From Pedobacter fastidiosus (GTDB taxonomy: Bacteria; Bacteroidota; Bacteroidia; Sphingobacteriales; Sphingobacteriaceae), in assembly GCF_014306625.1 (NCBI RefSeq), contig NZ_JACRYL010000003.1, positions 91,132 to 155,131 on the forward strand: a DNA stretch of 64,000 nucleotides, read 5' to 3'. A program made the translations under genes and the position numbers. Position 1 is the stretch's first letter, and every line of letters begins with the position of its first letter. This document shows, one piece after another, positions 34,389 to 43,924 of this stretch. The notes below the pieces were generated by a model. It did no database searches and was not told where the DNA came from. It saw only the letters and a list, made by a program, of their open reading frames with translations.

Positions 34389-35429
34389 TTAAATCAAAGC
34401 AGATTTATATTGCTTCAAGAAACGAACATCATTTTCAGAGAATAATCGTAAATCTTTAATCACATATTTTAGATTAGCAATACGTTCGATTCCCATTCCA
34501 AAGGCAAAACCGCTATATTTTTTAGAATCGATACCGCAGTTTTCCAATACGTTTGGATCTACCATTCCACAGCCCAAAATTTCTACCCAACCACTGTATT
34601 TACAAAATTGGCAACCAGAACCATTACAAATGGTGCAAGAGATATCCATTTCTGCAGATGGCTCTGTAAAAGGAAAGTATGAAGGGCGGAAACGTACTTT
34701 GGTGCCTTCGCCATAAAGTTCTTGAACGAAATAAAATAATGTCTGTTTTAAATCTGCAAATGATACATTTTCATCCACATACAAACCTTCTATTTGATGG
34801 AAAAAGCAGTGCGCTCTTGCCGATATTGCTTCGTTGCGATAAACGCGACCAGGCATTATTGCTCTAAATGGTGGTTTCCCTTGTTCCATCATTCGAACCT
34901 GTACAGAAGAGGTATGGGTACGCAAAGCGATATCACCTTTTTCCCCACCCTTTTTAATGAAGAATGTATCTTGCATATCTCTAGCAGGATGTTCTTCAGG
35001 GAAATTTAAAGCAGAGAAGTTGTGCCAATCATCCTCAATTTCTGGACCTTCTTCTACATTGAAACCAAGTTTGGCAAAAATTTCTACAATTTCACGGCGA
35101 ACTAAAGCTAAAGGATGGCGTGAACCTATTTCAAAACCTTCTCCGGGCAATGTCATATCTAACTGTAAATCATCAGATTTAACATTAGCACGCTCTGTAG
35201 ATTCTTTTAACGTAAGATATTTTGATTCGGCAAGTTGTTTAAATTCATTTAAAACTTTACCCAAAGATTTTTTTTCTTCAACAGAAACAGATTTAAAATC
35301 ATCAAAAATTTCTTTAATAATTCCTTTGCTTCCTAAATACTTAATTCGGAACTGTTCTAATTCGTCTGCTTTTTCAGTTACAAAAGCATTAATTTTTTCA
35401 GTGTATTGTGTTATTTTATCTTGTAACAT
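34389..35429 (-). CDS. pheS: Phenylalanine--tRNA ligase alpha subunit
   Basis: A class II aminoacyl-tRNA synthetase subunit of 346 residues that charges tRNA-Phe together with the beta subunit. The N-terminal coiled coil (about 1-90) is followed by the catalytic core with motif 2 (MPGRVYRNEAISARAHCFFHQIEGLYVDE) and motif 3 (YSGFAFGMGIERIANLKY). A Cys-rich insert (CTICNGSGCQFCKYSGW) is usual for many Bacteroidota PheS. The beta subunit gene is not in the window. It heads a minus-strand unit with the Rieske-like and TetR genes. Confidence 0.97.
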   Translation of the reverse strand: MLQDKITQYTEKINAFVTEKADELEQFRIKYLGSKGIIKEIFDDFKSVSVEEKKSLGKVLNEFKQLAESKYLTLKESTERANVKSDDLQLDMTLPGEGFEIGSRHPLALVRREIVEIFAKLGFNVEEGPEIEDDWHNFSALNFPEEHPARDMQDTFFIKKGGEKGDIALRTHTSSVQVRMMEQGKPPFRAIMPGRVYRNEAISARAHCFFHQIEGLYVDENVSFADLKQTLFYFVQELYGEGTKVRFRPSYFPFTEPSAEMDISCTICNGSGCQFCKYSGWVEILGCGMVDPNVLENCGIDSKKYSGFAFGMGIERIANLKYVIKDLRLFSENDVRFLKQYKSALI

Positions 35430-35574
35430 GGCTTCAAATATACAGCTAATTTTCTAAAATTTTTAGGGTTGTTCGGTTCAAATAATCTATTTAAATGTAA
35501 TTATTGCACAAAATGAACTCAAAACAATAAAAGCCACCACTGGCAGCTTTTATATATTCTAAACAGGAGTATTT

Positions 35575-36762
35575 TTAAATTACGCCAAGTTCTTTTCCAA
35601 CTTTAGTAAACGCTGCAATTGCTTTATCTAAATGATGTTGCTCATGTGCAGCCGATAATTGAACTCTAATTCTTGCCTTTCCTTGAGGAACAACCGGATA
35701 GAAAAATCCAATTACATAAATCCCTTCTTCAAGCATTTTAGCAGCAAAGCTTTGAGCAATCTTCGCATCATAAAGCATAACTGGAACAATTGGGTGGAAA
35801 CCTGGCTTAATATCGAAACCAGCTTCAGTCATTTTTTCGCGGAAGTATTTTGTATTGCTTTCTAACTTATCTCTTAATGAAGTCGTTTCGCTCAACATAT
35901 CTAACACTGAGATAGATGCACCAGCAATTGCAGGTGCTAAAGTATTCGAGAATAAATATGGACGAGAACGTTGGCGAAGCATATCAATAATTTCTTTTTT
36001 ACCTGATGTAAATCCTCCTGACGCACCACCTAAAGCCTTACCCAAAGTTCCGGTAATAATATCTATTCTGTCGATTACATTGAAATGCTCATGTGTTCCG
36101 CGACCAGTTTTACCAATAAAACCAGAGCAATGCGATTCATCAATCATCACCAAGGCTTCGTACTTATCTGCTAAATCGCAAATTTTATCCAAAGGAGCAA
36201 CTGATCCATCCATAGAAAAAGCTCCATCGGTAACAATGATTCTGTGTCTGCAATCTTTGGCTGCAATTAATTGCTTTTCCAAATCTTCCATATCTGCGTT
36301 TTTATAACGGAAACGTTGCGCTTTGCAAAGTCTAACGCCATCAATAATTGATGCATGATTTAACTCATCAGAAATTATCGCATCTTCCGCGTTAAACAAA
36401 GGTTCGAAAACACCTCCATTTGCATCAAAAGCAGCTGCGTAAAGAATGGTATCTTCAGTACCTAAAAACTTAGAAATTTTTGCCTCCAAATCTTTATGTA
36501 CATCTTGTGTACCACAGATAAAACGAACAGAAGACATTCCATAGCCATGATCATCAATCGCTTTTTTTGCAGCTTCGATCACCTTTGGATGAGAAGAAAG
36601 ACCCAAATAATTGTTAGCGCAAAAGTTGGTAACTTCTGCCCCGCCGCTTACTTTAATATCCGCACCTTGTGGCGTTATAATAATACGTTCGCGTTTAAAC
36701 AATCCTGCTTTTTCTATCTCTTCTAACTCTTTTTGAAGAGCTGGTTGTAATGTTTTATACAT
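35575..36762 (-). CDS. kbl: Glycine C-acetyltransferase (2-amino-3-ketobutyrate CoA ligase)
   Basis: A PLP enzyme of 395 residues that converts 2-amino-3-oxobutyrate and CoA to glycine and acetyl-CoA, the second step of threonine breakdown. It belongs to the alpha-oxoamine synthase family, with [48 protein letters not shown] and the Schiff-base lysine in [15 protein letters not shown]. The length matches E. coli Kbl closely. The first-step enzyme, an SDR threonine dehydrogenase, is at 59277-60224, not adjacent. Related synthases (BioF, serine palmitoyltransferase) are less likely given the Kbl-like motifs. Confidence 0.93.
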   Translation of the reverse strand: MYKTLQPALQKELEEIEKAGLFKRERIIITPQGADIKVSGGAEVTNFCANNYLGLSSHPKVIEAAKKAIDDHGYGMSSVRFICGTQDVHKDLEAKISKFLGTEDTILYAAAFDANGGVFEPLFNAEDAIISDELNHASIIDGVRLCKAQRFRYKNADMEDLEKQLIAAKDCRHRIIVTDGAFSMDGSVAPLDKICDLADKYEALVMIDESHCSGFIGKTGRGTHEHFNVIDRIDIITGTLGKALGGASGGFTSGKKEIIDMLRQRSRPYLFSNTLAPAIAGASISVLDMLSETTSLRDKLESNTKYFREKMTEAGFDIKPGFHPIVPVMLYDAKIAQSFAAKMLEEGIYVIGFFYPVVPQGKARIRVQLSAAHEQHHLDKAIAAFTKVGKELGVI

Positions 36763-37009
36763 GGCTTTTTGCTAATGGTTGATTTTGCGCCAAAGTTATA
36801 AAAAAACTCTTTACAGTCCTAAAAAGCCAACATTTGATAAACGCCTTAAGAACAAACGTTTGATTCGCTATTAATGTAATATCTCTATGTTTTTTGAACT
36901 TTAAAATCGACTGAAAATTTATTTTTTTTTCATCTTAACAAACTTTAACACCTACCTATATGTATAGTGTTAAAACTTATTCGATATTTATAGCTTACTA
37001 ATCACACAT

Positions 37010-39457
37010 ATGCTAAGATTCTGCGCACTCATTCTTTTAACATCCATAACTAATTTCGCTTTTGCACAACAATACACAGTTACGGGTACAATAAAAGATT
37101 CTGGTGGACAGACCGTTCCATTTGCGTCTGTATATTTAAAAAACACAACTCAAGGCACATCAGCCAATATTGATGGAAAATATTCTATCAGATTAAATAA
37201 AGGACAACAAACATTAAGTTTTAGGGCTGTTGGATATAAACAGCAAGAGCATATTATCAACCTTGATGAAGATCAAAACCTTAATGTTACCCTATCTTCA
37301 GAAAGTTATACGCTAGATAATGTTACCATTAGAGGGAATGCAGAAGACCCTGCTTATGCAATAATTCGCAAGGCGATAAAAGAACGCAAAAACCATTTAA
37401 CAGAAGTTAAGGCTTTTGATTGCAATGTTTACATAAAAGGTGTTCAGCGGTTAAAAGGTGCTCCAAAGAAGTTTTTCGGTCAAGATATTCAAAAAGTTTT
37501 AGAACTTGATACCAACCGAAAAGGGATCATTTATTTGTCAGAATCGGAAAGCAAGTTTAGTTTCAGACGACCAAATGATGTTCACGAAGAAATGATTTCA
37601 TCTAAAGTTGCAGGACGAAATAATGCATTCAGTTTTAATAAAGCATCAGATTTAATCATCAATTTTTACGACAATTACCTGTTGGAAAACACTTTAAGTG
37701 CGAGGGGATTTATTTCACCAATCGCTGATAATGCACTATTCTATTATAAATATAAACTGCTTGGCGAAACTCAGGAAAATGGAGAAATCATTCATAAAAT
37801 CGAAGTGATTCCTCGCCGTGAAAACGATCCCGTTTTTAGAGGTATAATTTACATTATGGATGAGAGCTGGAGAATTTACAATACCGATTTATTCTTAACC
37901 AAAAATGCAGGAATCAACTTTATTGATACTTTAAACATTAACCAATCTTTTACAAAGGTTAAAGATGTTTACATGCCAACCAACATCAATTTCCAGTTTG
38001 CTGGCAATGTTTTGGGCTTTAAGTTTGCCGGTTATTATGTAGGTGTTTATAGCAATTACAATCTAGATCCTAAGTTTCCGAAGAATTTTTTTAACGGCGA
38101 AATCCTAAAAATAACCGAAATGGTTAACAAAAAGGATTCCATATACTGGAAAAGCAATCGCCCGATTCCTTTGACAATTGATGAAAAGCTAAACTACGTT
38201 AAAAAGGATAGTGTGGCTAAATTGAAAGAATCTAAAAAGTATTTAGATTCAATAGAAAAAGACAATAATAAATTTGGGATTGGAAAATTACTACTTAGAG
38301 GATATAGCAAAAACGACCGCTATGATAAGGAGTATTACACATTTGATCCGGTTTTAAGAGCAATATTTTACAACACAGTTGAAGGTTTTGCTATAAAGTA
38401 TGGCGTAACTTATCGCAAAGATTTTGAAAATAGACGATCGTACAGCATCCGTCCAGAGTTGCGTTACGGTTTTGCAAACCAAAAACTAACAGGAAGTTTA
38501 ACAGGAAGTTATTACTATGACCCACTGAAACGTGCAAGTATTGGTGCGTCTTTTGGAAATGGAATTTTCGATTTAAACAATCTTGGTTCTATGACTTTAC
38601 TTGGAAATTCCATCAACTCGTTATTTTATGAAAAGAATTTCCCGAAATACTATGAAAAGAGTTTTTTCAATATTAATACGACTCGAGAATTGGCGAATGG
38701 ATTGCAAGGAAGTATTAGCGTAGATTATGCAAGAAATCACACGTTAACCAACAGTTCGACTTTTAAATTTATTGATGCCAAGGATCGGGAATTTACCTCC
38801 AACAATCCGTTTACGCCAGATTCTGAGACTCCATTATTCCCAACTTATAACTCGTTTAGTGCCACAGCAAGTTTGGTTTATACGATTGGCCAGAAATATA
38901 TTACCCGCCCCGATGGCAAGTTTTACACGGAATCTAAATTTCCCAAAATTACCGTTTTATACAAGAAAGGTTTTAAAGATGTTTTAAGCAGCGATGTTGA
39001 TTATGATTTTGTAAAAGCAGAAGTTTATCAAGATAGAATTGGTTTGGGTTTATGGGGATATACCTCTTTCTTGGTGGGTGTAGGAAAATTCTTAAACAAT
39101 AAATCATTGTATTATCCAGAGTACAAACATTTTTCCGGAAACATTTCAACCATCTTCCCACCAAACATTAGGAAATTTCAATATCTAGATTTTTATCAAT
39201 TTAGCACCAATCAGCAATATTTCGAAGCTCATTTAGAGCATAATTTCGCAGGCTTTTTTATGAATAAAGTTCCGTTGTTGCGTAAAGCAAGATTAGAAGA
39301 ATTTATAGGTGGAGGTTATTTGTCCTCACCAGAAAAAAGAAACTACAAAGAGTTTTATTTTGGTTTACAGCGATTGGTTTTAAGAGCAAGCTATGGTTTT
39401 GCTTATGATGGCGCACGTAAATTAACCCAAGGATTTAGAATTAGTTATGGCTTTTAA
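37010..39457 (+). CDS. DUF5686 family outer-membrane protein with carboxypeptidase-regulatory-like domain
   Basis: An 815-residue protein with a signal peptide (about 1-20, ending FAQ), a carboxypeptidase-regulatory-like beta-sandwich (about 22-105) and a long DUF5686 region (about 115-810) rich in predicted beta-strands, ending in an RISYGF terminus typical of outer-membrane barrels. It may be a receptor-like barrel without a TonB plug. The family is widespread in Bacteroidota with no established function. It is monocistronic and followed by a long hairpin (39472-39520). Confidence 0.85.
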   Translation: MLRFCALILLTSITNFAFAQQYTVTGTIKDSGGQTVPFASVYLKNTTQGTSANIDGKYSIRLNKGQQTLSFRAVGYKQQEHIINLDEDQNLNVTLSSESYTLDNVTIRGNAEDPAYAIIRKAIKERKNHLTEVKAFDCNVYIKGVQRLKGAPKKFFGQDIQKVLELDTNRKGIIYLSESESKFSFRRPNDVHEEMISSKVAGRNNAFSFNKASDLIINFYDNYLLENTLSARGFISPIADNALFYYKYKLLGETQENGEIIHKIEVIPRRENDPVFRGIIYIMDESWRIYNTDLFLTKNAGINFIDTLNINQSFTKVKDVYMPTNINFQFAGNVLGFKFAGYYVGVYSNYNLDPKFPKNFFNGEILKITEMVNKKDSIYWKSNRPIPLTIDEKLNYVKKDSVAKLKESKKYLDSIEKDNNKFGIGKLLLRGYSKNDRYDKEYYTFDPVLRAIFYNTVEGFAIKYGVTYRKDFENRRSYSIRPELRYGFANQKLTGSLTGSYYYDPLKRASIGASFGNGIFDLNNLGSMTLLGNSINSLFYEKNFPKYYEKSFFNINTTRELANGLQGSISVDYARNHTLTNSSTFKFIDAKDREFTSNNPFTPDSETPLFPTYNSFSATASLVYTIGQKYITRPDGKFYTESKFPKITVLYKKGFKDVLSSDVDYDFVKAEVYQDRIGLGLWGYTSFLVGVGKFLNNKSLYYPEYKHFSGNISTIFPPNIRKFQYLDFYQFSTNQQYFEAHLEHNFAGFFMNKVPLLRKARLEEFIGGGYLSSPEKRNYKEFYFGLQRLVLRASYGFAYDGARKLTQGFRISYGF

Positions 39458-39525
39458 GGCCAAAGACTAAAGCTGAAAGACCAAAGCAGGATTAAAGCGT
39501 TCTGCTTTGGTCTTTTCAGCTTAAA
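39457..39525 (+). repeat. GACCAAAGC-type repeat forming a long hairpin after the DUF5686 gene
   Basis: The arms 39472-39489 and 39502-39520 pair over 18 bp with one bulge and a 12-nt loop. The unit belongs to the same dispersed family as 14456 and 27911. Its right arm supplies the TTTG of the trhO promoter. It may also terminate the upstream transcript. Confidence 0.65.
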
Positions 39526-39537
39526 GCATTATCTTTG
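39506..39537 (+). promoter_or_regulatory. Promoter of trhO (TTTG, 20 bp, TATCTTTG)
   Basis: A -33 TTTG at 39506-39509 and a -7 TATCTTTG at 39530-39537 are 20 bp apart, a good match to the Bacteroidota vegetative consensus. The leader would be about 36 nt. Confidence 0.65.
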
Positions 39538-39577
39538 CCACGCTTTAAACGCCGTTTGCAACGGTATCAATAGCGTT

Positions 39578-40525
39578 ATGGAAAAATATCAAACACTACT
39601 TTATTATTGCTATAGTTACATAGCAAACGCGGAGCAATTTGCAACCGATCACCTTAAATTTTGTAAATCGCTAAACTTAGTCGGACGCATTATTGTTGCC
39701 GATGAAGGTTTAAATGGCACCGTTTCTGGAACAGCCGAGGCTTGTAAAGCTTACATGGAAGCCATTCATGCAGATGAAAGATTTGCCAAAACAGAATTTA
39801 AAATTGATGATGTGGAAGAACCATCTTTCATAAAAATGCACTGTCGTTATAAATCGGAAATTGTTCACTCTGGTTTAAGAGATACATCGATTATCAACCC
39901 AAACGAACAAACAGGAAAGCATTTAGAGCCTATGGATTTCATGAAAATGAAAGATGACGAGGATGTAATTATTCTTGATGTTCGTTCTAATTACGAGCAC
40001 AATCTTGGCAAATTTAAAAATGCGATAACGCTTGATATTGAGAATTTCCGCGATTTCCCGGAACAGATCAATCAACTTGCCCAATACAGAGACAAAAAAA
40101 TATTAACCTATTGTACCGGAGGAATTAAGTGCGAGAAAGCATCCGCCCTGCTCTTGCATCACGGCTTCAATGATGTTTATCAGCTACATGGTGGAATAAT
40201 AAAATATGGAAAAGAAGCTGGAGGAAAAGATTTCGAGGGTAAGTGCTATGTTTTTGATAATCGAATTGCAGTTGATGTTAACGAGGTAAATCCATCAATA
40301 GTTTCTGTTTGCTACAACTGTGGCAAAACCACTCCAAAAATGATTAACTGTGCCAATCCAGAGTGTAATGAACACATTACGCAATGCGATGACTGTGGAG
40401 ATGCCTTAGATGGATGCTGTTCTACTGTTTGTACAACTAACCCAAGAAAACGCCCATATGATGGAACTGGCTATTATGTAAAAGTGCCACAACCAGTTGT
40501 TAAAAAAGCGGAAGTTTTATGTTAA
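39578..40525 (+). CDS. trhO: Rhodanese-domain tRNA uridine-34 hydroxylase
   Basis: A 315-residue protein of the TrhO/YceA family, which hydroxylates uridine at the wobble position 34 of some tRNAs. The N-terminal domain (about 1-105, with VADEGLNGTVSG) precedes a rhodanese domain (about 120-225). The rhodanese domain has DVRSNYEHNLGKF and the catalytic Cys in ILTYCTGGIKCEKASALL. A Cys-rich C-terminal tail (CYNCG, CANPECN, CDDCG, CCSTVC) probably binds zinc and is usual for this family. It is monocistronic with its own promoter. Confidence 0.94.
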   Translation: MEKYQTLLYYCYSYIANAEQFATDHLKFCKSLNLVGRIIVADEGLNGTVSGTAEACKAYMEAIHADERFAKTEFKIDDVEEPSFIKMHCRYKSEIVHSGLRDTSIINPNEQTGKHLEPMDFMKMKDDEDVIILDVRSNYEHNLGKFKNAITLDIENFRDFPEQINQLAQYRDKKILTYCTGGIKCEKASALLLHHGFNDVYQLHGGIIKYGKEAGGKDFEGKCYVFDNRIAVDVNEVNPSIVSVCYNCGKTTPKMINCANPECNEHITQCDDCGDALDGCCSTVCTTNPRKRPYDGTGYYVKVPQPVVKKAEVLC

Positions 40526-40538
40526 GGGTCAATTGTTT

Positions 40539-40612
40539 ATAGTTAATGGTTAATATCTATTGGTTTCAGAATTAGGACATTAGTCAACAATTCATTTTTA
40601 ACCATTAACTAT
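40539..40612. repeat. Inverted repeat AGTTAATGGTTAA between trhO and the PUL sensor
   Basis: A perfect 15-bp arm (40539-40553) pairs with 40598-40612 across a 44-nt spacer. It has no T-run and no place in a gene. It may be another intergenic repeat or a transcription barrier. Confidence 0.5.
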
Positions 40613-40683
40613 TGTCTATTAGCTTATATCCACTTTTTTTCATTTACTTTGTTGCAACAATGGCTTAGCCAAATAACCATTCT

Positions 40684-43569
40684 ATGCAAAAAACAGTACT
40701 TTTCCTTTTCATATCCCTCATTCTAATATCTTTTAAACTTTCTGCTTCTGATATTAAAAGTATCGGCGTTCCTTATATAGAAAATTATCCAAAAGCAGTT
40801 TATGCTTCTGGAAATCAGAATTGGAGCATTGCAAAAGATCAAAATGGGGTAATGTACTTTGGAAATGCTGAAGGTTTGCTCACTTTTGATGGACGTTATT
40901 GGCAGAAATATAAAATGCCGAACAGGCAAATTGTTCGATCTGTAGCTACCGATAATAAAGGTCGAATTTACACGGGAAGCTTTGGGGAATTTGGTTATTG
41001 GGCAATAAAAGATAATAAACTTGCATACAATTCGCTCACTAATCTTTTACCAAAAGGTGTAACTGTTACCGATGAAGTTTGGAAAATTTATGTAGATAAA
41101 GACCGGGTAATCTTTCAATCCTTTTCTAGAATCTTCATTTATAAAAACAATAAAATTGAAATCGTTAAGTCGCCTTCGTCTTTTTTATTTTTGCATAAGG
41201 TTTACAACCGATATTTTATTGAGGTTTTAGACAAAGGGCTTTTTGAGCTAAAAGGAAATAAATTAGAGTTTGTACCAAAAAGCGACAAACTCGGCAAAGA
41301 GGGTATTTTATCCATTTTACCATATAAAAACGGAGGCTTTATTATTGGTACGAGTAAAAACGGTTTGTTTGTTTACGACGGTAAAGATTTTTTAGCTTTA
41401 AATACGCCAGCAAACAACTATTTAAAAACGTATCAGCTAAACAATGGCGTAAGTTTATTGGGTAAATATTATGCTTACGGAACCATTTTAAATGGATTAA
41501 TCATTATAGATGAAGATGGTCGGATTGTTCAGAAAATCAATAAATCCAGCGGACTCCAAAACAATACAGTTTTAAGTTTATATGCCGATAATGAACAAAA
41601 TTTGTGGACCGGCTTGGATAACGGAATCGACAGAATTGAATTAAACTCTCCCCTTTATTTCTATTTCGATAAAACGGGGCAATTTGGAACAGTATATTCC
41701 AGCATCATTTTTAATGGCAAAATCTATCTCGGAACCAATCAAGGCTTATTTTATAGTGAATGGGCACCTAATAAAGAATTACTATCCTTTAATTTTAAAT
41801 TGATTCCCAATTCACAAGGCCAAGTTTGGGAATTGGTCATTATAGACAATGAACTGATTTGTGGCCACAACAATGGAACATTTAAAGTGCTTGGAGATAA
41901 AATTGAATGGGTTTCTCATTCGAGTGGTGGCTGGACAATTAAGAAGTTAAACTCCAGTCCGAATAATTTAATTCAAGGAACATATACCGGGCTTGCACTC
42001 TTTTCAAAATCGCCAGCTTCTGGCTTAAAATTTATTACTAAAATAGGAGGTTTTGATGCGCCATCTCGCTATGTAGAGCAAGACAATAAAGGCGATGTTT
42101 GGGTTGCTCATGCCTACAAGGGATTATATAAATTAACTTTGAGCCCAGATTATACAAAAGTAACGAGCACAAAATATTTCGACGAAAAAAACGGACTTCC
42201 AGGTAATTACAACATTAATATTTTCAATTTAGAAAATAAAATTGTCTTTTCATCTGACGCTGGATTTTATACTTACGATGAATTGAGCAACAAATTTACA
42301 AAGTACGAGGTACTCAATAAAAAACTCGGTTCTTTCTCTACATCAAATAAAATTATAGGTGCGGGCGATAAAAAATACTGGTTTATAGATCATGGTAAGA
42401 CGGCTTTAGTAAACTTTGCAGAACCCGGAAAAATCGATATTGATTCTAATCAGTTTAGCTTATTGGATGGAAGGATGGTTCAGTATTATGAGAATATAAG
42501 TCGGATTAGCAGTTCTATATACTTAATTAGTGTTGATGACGGCTTTGTGATTTACAATACCAGCCAGAATGCAACTTTACCAAACCACAAGCTTCCTTCG
42601 GTTTTAATCAGACGAGTAGATGATATTACCGACAAATATTTCACCATTAGTGAAACTGGAAATAGTGGCGATCAAACCGAGATTCGCTATAGCAGAAACA
42701 ACATCCGGATCTCATTTGCACTTCCATACTACAGACAGGCCAAGGTAAAATACCAATATTATTTAGAAGGCTATTCTAAAGATTGGTCTGATTGGAGCTA
42801 TGCTACACAAAAGGATTTCACCAATTTAAGTAGTGGCAATTATAAGTTTAAAGTAAGGGCAAAAACTGATGATTCATCTATAAGTGAGGTTACAACTTAT
42901 GAATTTACGATTTTAAGGCCTTGGTATTTAAATAACTGGGCCATACTCTTCTACCTAATTTTTGCAGTAGTGGCTTTAATAATGGGCAAGAAAATTTATG
43001 AGCGAAAACTTCAGAAGGATAGTCAAAAAATTAGCGATCGATTAAAAACTGAGCAAGATGAAATTCTGAAACAGGAAGCTGAAGCAAATGAAAGACAAAT
43101 TCATAAGCTTCAAACAGAAAAACTTCAGGCAGAGCTGGCCTCAAAAAACAGAGAATTAGCCAACTCTGCAATGACTTTGGTTTATAAAAATGAATTGCTC
43201 CAAAAACTGAGTGATGAGATTGCTAAGTTGAAAGATGAAAGTGGCAAGAAATTATCAGAAGATCAAACCCGAAAAATACAAAAGGTTATTAATGACGGAA
43301 TGAACGATGAGCGAGATTGGCATTTATTCGAAAATAGTTTTAATGAGGCTCATGAAAGCTTCTTCAAAAAACTGAAAGCACAACATCCTGATCTCGTTCC
43401 AAACGACCTAAAGCTTTGTGCGTATTTAAGAATGAATATGAGTAGTAAAGAGATGTCTTCCCTATTAAACATTAGCTTAAGAGGCGTAGAAATCCGTCGA
43501 TATCGCTTGCGCAAAAAGCTAGAAGTACCACACGATAAAAATCTAACCGAATTTTTAATGGAATTGTAA
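40684..43569 (+). CDS. Propeller/Y_Y_Y membrane sensor with LuxR-type HTH (PUL 2 regulator candidate)
   Basis: A 961-residue one-component sensor. A signal peptide (about 1-21) leads a two-component-regulator beta-propeller (about 35-640, repeats such as NLWTGLDNGIDRI) and a Y_Y_Y domain (about 690-745, YYLEGYSKDWSDW). One membrane helix follows (about 750-773), then a coiled coil (about 775-870) and a LuxR/GerE HTH (about 905-958, LRMNMSSKEMSSLLNISLRGVEIRRYRLRKKL). Unlike hybrid two-component systems it has no kinase or receiver. A glycan signal from outside could therefore be passed straight to the DNA-binding domain. It is transcribed in the same direction as PUL 2, 355 bp upstream. Confidence 0.9.
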   Translation: MQKTVLFLFISLILISFKLSASDIKSIGVPYIENYPKAVYASGNQNWSIAKDQNGVMYFGNAEGLLTFDGRYWQKYKMPNRQIVRSVATDNKGRIYTGSFGEFGYWAIKDNKLAYNSLTNLLPKGVTVTDEVWKIYVDKDRVIFQSFSRIFIYKNNKIEIVKSPSSFLFLHKVYNRYFIEVLDKGLFELKGNKLEFVPKSDKLGKEGILSILPYKNGGFIIGTSKNGLFVYDGKDFLALNTPANNYLKTYQLNNGVSLLGKYYAYGTILNGLIIIDEDGRIVQKINKSSGLQNNTVLSLYADNEQNLWTGLDNGIDRIELNSPLYFYFDKTGQFGTVYSSIIFNGKIYLGTNQGLFYSEWAPNKELLSFNFKLIPNSQGQVWELVIIDNELICGHNNGTFKVLGDKIEWVSHSSGGWTIKKLNSSPNNLIQGTYTGLALFSKSPASGLKFITKIGGFDAPSRYVEQDNKGDVWVAHAYKGLYKLTLSPDYTKVTSTKYFDEKNGLPGNYNINIFNLENKIVFSSDAGFYTYDELSNKFTKYEVLNKKLGSFSTSNKIIGAGDKKYWFIDHGKTALVNFAEPGKIDIDSNQFSLLDGRMVQYYENISRISSSIYLISVDDGFVIYNTSQNATLPNHKLPSVLIRRVDDITDKYFTISETGNSGDQTEIRYSRNNIRISFALPYYRQAKVKYQYYLEGYSKDWSDWSYATQKDFTNLSSGNYKFKVRAKTDDSSISEVTTYEFTILRPWYLNNWAILFYLIFAVVALIMGKKIYERKLQKDSQKISDRLKTEQDEILKQEAEANERQIHKLQTEKLQAELASKNRELANSAMTLVYKNELLQKLSDEIAKLKDESGKKLSEDQTRKIQKVINDGMNDERDWHLFENSFNEAHESFFKKLKAQHPDLVPNDLKLCAYLRMNMSSKEMSSLLNISLRGVEIRRYRLRKKLEVPHDKNLTEFLMEL

Positions 43570-43924
43570 AACTGGGTCGGATTTTTGCAATAATCTATTC
43601 TCATGGCAGGTCGGGAACGTTTGCACAAAACCTCAGTTTATTGGTTAACCCTCTAAATTTCAAGTTTAGCTACTACATCATTACCTCTCATAACGTAAAA
43701 ATTTACCCCACAAATTACTTGGTGTATTTTGTACACCTGTGTACAGGTAATTATTCAGTTACAATTGATAAAACTGCCTTTTTAGCCCAAAATCCCATTT
43801 GGTTTTAATTGATGAGATACCCCACTCTTTTAGTTGATGTAATAATGTAGAGGTGAGAACACTTGCACAGATAAAAAAACAACCTCACATTTAACTTAAC
43901 AATTAAACTAAATTTATAATAAGC
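43570..43924 (+). other. Intergenic region between PUL 2 sensor and susC
   Basis: No gene is visible. The region contains overlapping palindromes at 43730-43748 and otherwise AT-rich DNA with a run of A-rich sequence before the susC ATG. It must hold the PUL promoter, but no clean TAnnTTTG element is obvious. Confidence 0.55.
43730..43748. promoter_or_regulatory. Palindromic operator-like site in the PUL 2 promoter region
   Basis: TGTACAC-CT-GTGTACA (43730-43745) and, overlapping it, ACCTGT-GT-ACAGGT (43735-43748) are each perfect apart from a 2-bp centre. They lie about 180 bp upstream of the susC start and are a candidate site for a dimeric HTH regulator such as the upstream LuxR-type sensor. 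Confidence 0.5.
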
